Assembly: GCF_016918565.1 (NCBI RefSeq) | Contig: NZ_JAFFQD010000011.1 | Span: 55,173-119,172 of the forward strand | Direction of reading: 5' to 3' | DNA from: Desulfogranum marinum | GTDB taxonomy: Bacteria > Desulfobacterota > Desulfobulbia > Desulfobulbales > Desulfobulbaceae | DNA length: 64,000 bases | Part shown: one piece after another, positions 61,495 through 64,000 of the stretch | How the letters are laid out: each line of letters starts with the position of its first letter | Numbering within the stretch: the first letter of the stretch is position 1 | Made by a program: the position numbers and the translations under genes | Notes under the pieces: generated by a model | Seen by the model: the letters and a program-made list of their open reading frames with translations, nothing else | What the model was told of the DNA's origin: nothing | Database searches by the model: none

Positions 61495-63186
61495 TTACTC
61501 AACCTCGATGTATATTGGGTTGGAGTAGAACCACAGATCGGCATACGCTTCAGCAACTTCATCCAGCTTGCTGTTGGTTGCAATGGTAACATTTTCCTGA
61601 AGCAGATCCTCAAGCTCTACTGCGTCCATAAGTGAGTAGATTTTGTCGCTTGCCTCGGAATCGGCGAGCGGGTTGCCGTCTTCATCGGTCTCAAACGGTA
61701 CGTTTGCCGGGAGGTTGGTGCCGCGGAGGCGGAGGAACATTGACTTTTCAACTTTGAAGTTAAGAACATAGGTCATGTAACCGTCCTTGTATGAACCTCC
61801 ATTACGCTCAAACGTTCTGATAACCTGGGTATCGGTTCCATAATCGGTTGCAACGACGTCTTCCGGATTTGTTACCGGTGCATTTCCGGTAATGGTACCG
61901 GCGATCAGGTCGATATGATCTAGTTCCGGCATATTCAGCGGCTGCTCGATACCTACCTGGTCTAGGGAAGGATTCAGCATGTCAAACGGACAGAAGTTCG
62001 TTCCGACAGGATCGTGTACCTTGATTTTAATCTGAACGTGGTCGCCCGCCTTCACCTTGAGGGTCTCACCCATCATGGCGCTGCTACCTTTGCTCTTTGC
62101 AGTGAACTGCAGCTCGTCGATCAGGTCGCCCTGAACGTTCCAGCTGTTACCTGAACGGTTACCATCGAAAACTGCCTGGATCTTGTCTTTAGCATCATTA
62201 TTGATGTAGGTGTAGGTCTTTTGATACTCGCCCGGCCAGAAGTCGGAACCGCCGGTTGACCAATGATTATGAAAGTCTGAACTCGCAAAGTTGAAGAATT
62301 TACGTCCCTCGGCAGCAAGCGCATCCCACAGTCCACCTATGGTTGCAACGTAGAAACCGGTACCGCCGTAGGTGCCACCACCCAGAGAGCCGCGGCTGAA
62401 ACCACGATCGCCTGAAGTCTGGTGCCCAGGTGCACCCTCGAAACCGATAGCGACATCCGGACCTGCATCCATCCAGTTACGGAAGTCCTCAATATGGTAA
62501 CTCCAGGCACGCTCTACATGGGCAGGTACGACCCAGGCATCACCAAAACCTTGATCTTTCATAGCCTGCATCCACTCAACACCGTAGATAGCATCGTCTT
62601 CAGTGTCGTTGGTTTTGGCAAGTGTGCCGAAACCATCCAGCAGTCCTTCTTCGCCGTCGCGGCTGGTATCGTCGTCGGAACGGTCAAAACGGTACTCGAA
62701 TTCGCTGATTGCGGTAGCGGTACTATCGTATTGATATATTGCGGTGGAACAATGCTCGTGGCCCGGAACATTTTGCTCAAGACCGCTGATGACGATTTTG
62801 TCGCTGTACTCTTCACGAGTAGTCTCAATATTGGGATAGACATAGTCACGTAGACTCTGCCACCGCCACATTTCCTGGTGGCTACCACTTGCTTCATAGT
62901 CACCGAGTATCGGGTTTGTCGGGTATACCTCTGTGTCGTCCCAATAGTTACCGTTGCCGTCTCGGTTGCGCTCTCCTCCGTGTTCAGAGTTCGCCCACCA
63001 GTCAAGCCCGTAGCTTGCGTTTTCTTCCATTACCTGCATGAACGGGTAGGAACCGTCGGTGTACAGGGTGTGCTGGTGAAAATCACCGGCCAGATACTCT
63101 CCGGCCGATACAGAGCCCACGATAGCGACCGGCGAACCCACGACCGCCGCCAATGCCAGAATTTTCAGGTAATTCTTCCGAATCAT
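61495..63186 (-). CDS. Secreted PHP-domain (DUF3604-like) protein
   Basis: About 563 residues from ATG 63186, which has GGGAGGGG just upstream; a longer frame exists but lacks a ribosome site. A signal peptide (KILALAAVVGSPVAIVGSVS, cut near SAG) precedes a PHP-type metal-site opening YLAGDFHQHTLYTDGSYPFM and WWANSEHGGERN. Later HVERAWSYHIEDFRNW and FASSDFHNHWSTGGSDFW carry more His/Asp ligands. Related DUF3604 proteins are predicted metal-dependent phosphoesterases. The C-terminal third (DHVQIKIKVHDPVGTNFCPF) looks like a beta sandwich. It has its own terminator. The substrate is unknown. Confidence 0.78.
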   Translation of the reverse strand: MIRKNYLKILALAAVVGSPVAIVGSVSAGEYLAGDFHQHTLYTDGSYPFMQVMEENASYGLDWWANSEHGGERNRDGNGNYWDDTEVYPTNPILGDYEASGSHQEMWRWQSLRDYVYPNIETTREEYSDKIVISGLEQNVPGHEHCSTAIYQYDSTATAISEFEYRFDRSDDDTSRDGEEGLLDGFGTLAKTNDTEDDAIYGVEWMQAMKDQGFGDAWVVPAHVERAWSYHIEDFRNWMDAGPDVAIGFEGAPGHQTSGDRGFSRGSLGGGTYGGTGFYVATIGGLWDALAAEGRKFFNFASSDFHNHWSTGGSDFWPGEYQKTYTYINNDAKDKIQAVFDGNRSGNSWNVQGDLIDELQFTAKSKGSSAMMGETLKVKAGDHVQIKIKVHDPVGTNFCPFDMLNPSLDQVGIEQPLNMPELDHIDLIAGTITGNAPVTNPEDVVATDYGTDTQVIRTFERNGGSYKDGYMTYVLNFKVEKSMFLRLRGTNLPANVPFETDEDGNPLADSEASDKIYSLMDAVELEDLLQENVTIATNSKLDEVAEAYADLWFYSNPIYIEVE

Positions 63187-63964
63187 CACTTTCCCCTCCC
63201 TTTGGGTATACAATCTGAAATCTTGATTGATAATGAAACAGCTTGTACTTCTCTGTAAAACAATTAGGTGTAGGGGCAATTATCCGCTGAAAAGATCAGG
63301 AACAGTTATGTACTGTCCTGGTTTATTTTAGTGTTATTGCAACACATACATTCGGAATTGCCTTCCCACCCTAGATCTTCGAACATTATCTAACTTGCAT
63401 TTGTTCGGGTTGAGTTTTTGGGGAGTTAGTTTTTGATTTCCGTATTGTTTGAATGATTTCAAAAAAAATAATATGTATTGCCGGGCGGAAGAAGAAAACC
63501 AAAAACGATGCAAATATGCCAAGTGCATAGGGGGGGGGAGGACAAACGGGGGGGCTGCGCTCTACTTCTTTTATCCAATAGTGCGCAGGACAGGCGAATG
63601 GGGTTACTTGTTAAGATCGACGTTTTCTTTCTCGTGTCCACTACCAGAAAACGTAATCATGATCGTTGCGGGATGAATCATGTTGCATGTGGCATACGAT
63701 GAATGTTTCAAAGTTCAATTTTATCCTGCTCGATCATATTTTTAGCAGAAGCCTTCCGCCTAGAACTTTATGGTTTAGACTGTGGGTCCTACAGGGATAA
63801 CCTTTACCGCAATGCTGGAGACTAGCGTAGGCAATTGTAACCACTAGCGAAATCGAATGACTTATGACTATTCCTGTTTATACGTAACAAAGTGAAAACC
63901 GCATAAAGTGTTATAATGCGGTCATTAACATCCTGTTTTTTCAACAAAGAAAAAGGAGGACTCG
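63187..63964. other. Long non-coding region with G-runs and a promoter for the next gene
   Basis: About 780 bases with no supportable gene. Two G homopolymers, of ten (63529-63538) and seven, lie within ~30 bases near 63530-63560. The right end contains the promoter-like element at 63898-63921 and a strong ribosome site before 63965. Confidence 0.5.
63898..63921 (+). promoter_or_regulatory. -10 element inside an inverted repeat
   Basis: ACCGCAT and ATGCGGT form a perfect 7-bp inverted repeat spaced by ten bases, and the consensus -10 hexamer TATAAT (63912-63917) lies between and over the right arm. A -35 box is not obvious. A dimeric repressor bound here would block the promoter of the gene starting at 63965. 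Confidence 0.5.
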
Positions 63965-64000
63965 ATGACCGAAACAACAGGTATACGCCAAGACGTACTA
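63965..64000 (+). CDS. Start of an unidentified gene (partial, runs off right edge)
   Basis: ATG 63965 is preceded by AAAAAGGAGGA at an ideal distance and a promoter-like TATAAT ~50 bases upstream. The twelve visible residues, MTETTGIRQDVL, do not identify a family. Confidence 0.6.
   Translation, partial: MTETTGIRQDVL

Noticed and set aside
1..64000. CRISPR array or a complete multi-gene defence locus
   Set aside because: No regularly spaced direct repeats were seen, and apart from the solitary HNH nuclease and broken rhuM no defence gene set is present.

Overview
The window looks like chromosomal DNA of a Gram-negative, probably anaerobic bacterium of the Desulfobacterota (Desulfobulbales-like). 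This is an inference. It rests on the outer-membrane machinery (BamA, a porin), the metX-metW-cysE-cysK grouping, a GspE/PilB-type ATPase, the DnaA and tmRNA types, and a radical SAM enzyme resembling the SbtM family known mainly from deltaproteobacteria. No rRNA gene is present, so the taxonomy stays tentative.

Layout. 0-2.7 kb: a minus-strand operon of three uncharacterised cytosolic proteins. 2.7-12.2 kb: an AT-rich accessory region on the 3' side of the tmRNA gene. It holds a solitary phosphorothioate-type HNH nuclease, a truncated methyltransferase, a PilZ protein, small unknown proteins, a YrbG exchanger, a doubly frameshifted rhuM, a duplicated secreted/membrane cassette with an in-frame stop, a tyrosine recombinase tail, tRNA debris and two partial copies of a tmRNA 3' end. 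I read it as a decayed island, or stacked islands, inserted at ssrA.

12.2-31.4 kb: conserved core genes. These are ssrA and smpB (ribosome rescue), a secretion/pilus ATPase, a YqaA-type membrane protein, pcm, a lipoprotein, htpG, protoporphyrinogen oxidase, dnaA with a candidate origin region upstream, comF, an acyltransferase, bamA, mfd and a HAD nucleotidase. 31.4-42.9 kb: a coiled-coil membrane protein, a glutamine-type ABC importer (glnHPQ) followed by a D-amino-acid aminotransferase, a large Cache-HAMP-PAS-GGDEF-EAL protein, and overlapping SprT-like and M48 metalloprotease genes.

43.4-48.7 kb: sulfur amino-acid metabolism. A minus-strand operon metX-metW-cysE-cysK-MOSC-YkgJ links homoserine and serine acylation to sulfhydrylation. 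49-57 kb: a porin, EttA, the orphan SbtM-like radical SAM maturase, and a three-domain acyl-AMP ligase/ACP/acyltransferase fusion. 57-64 kb: an AlaX-like editing protein, a gene fragment, a membrane-fused spermidine-synthase-like protein and a secreted PHP-domain protein, with a new gene starting at the right edge.

The best leads for something unusual are the ssrA-linked island with its repeated att-like ends, the tRNA-like element with a CUA anticodon, and the orphan radical SAM maturase. Two palindromic repeat elements are also of interest. I found no CRISPR array and no complete defence system.
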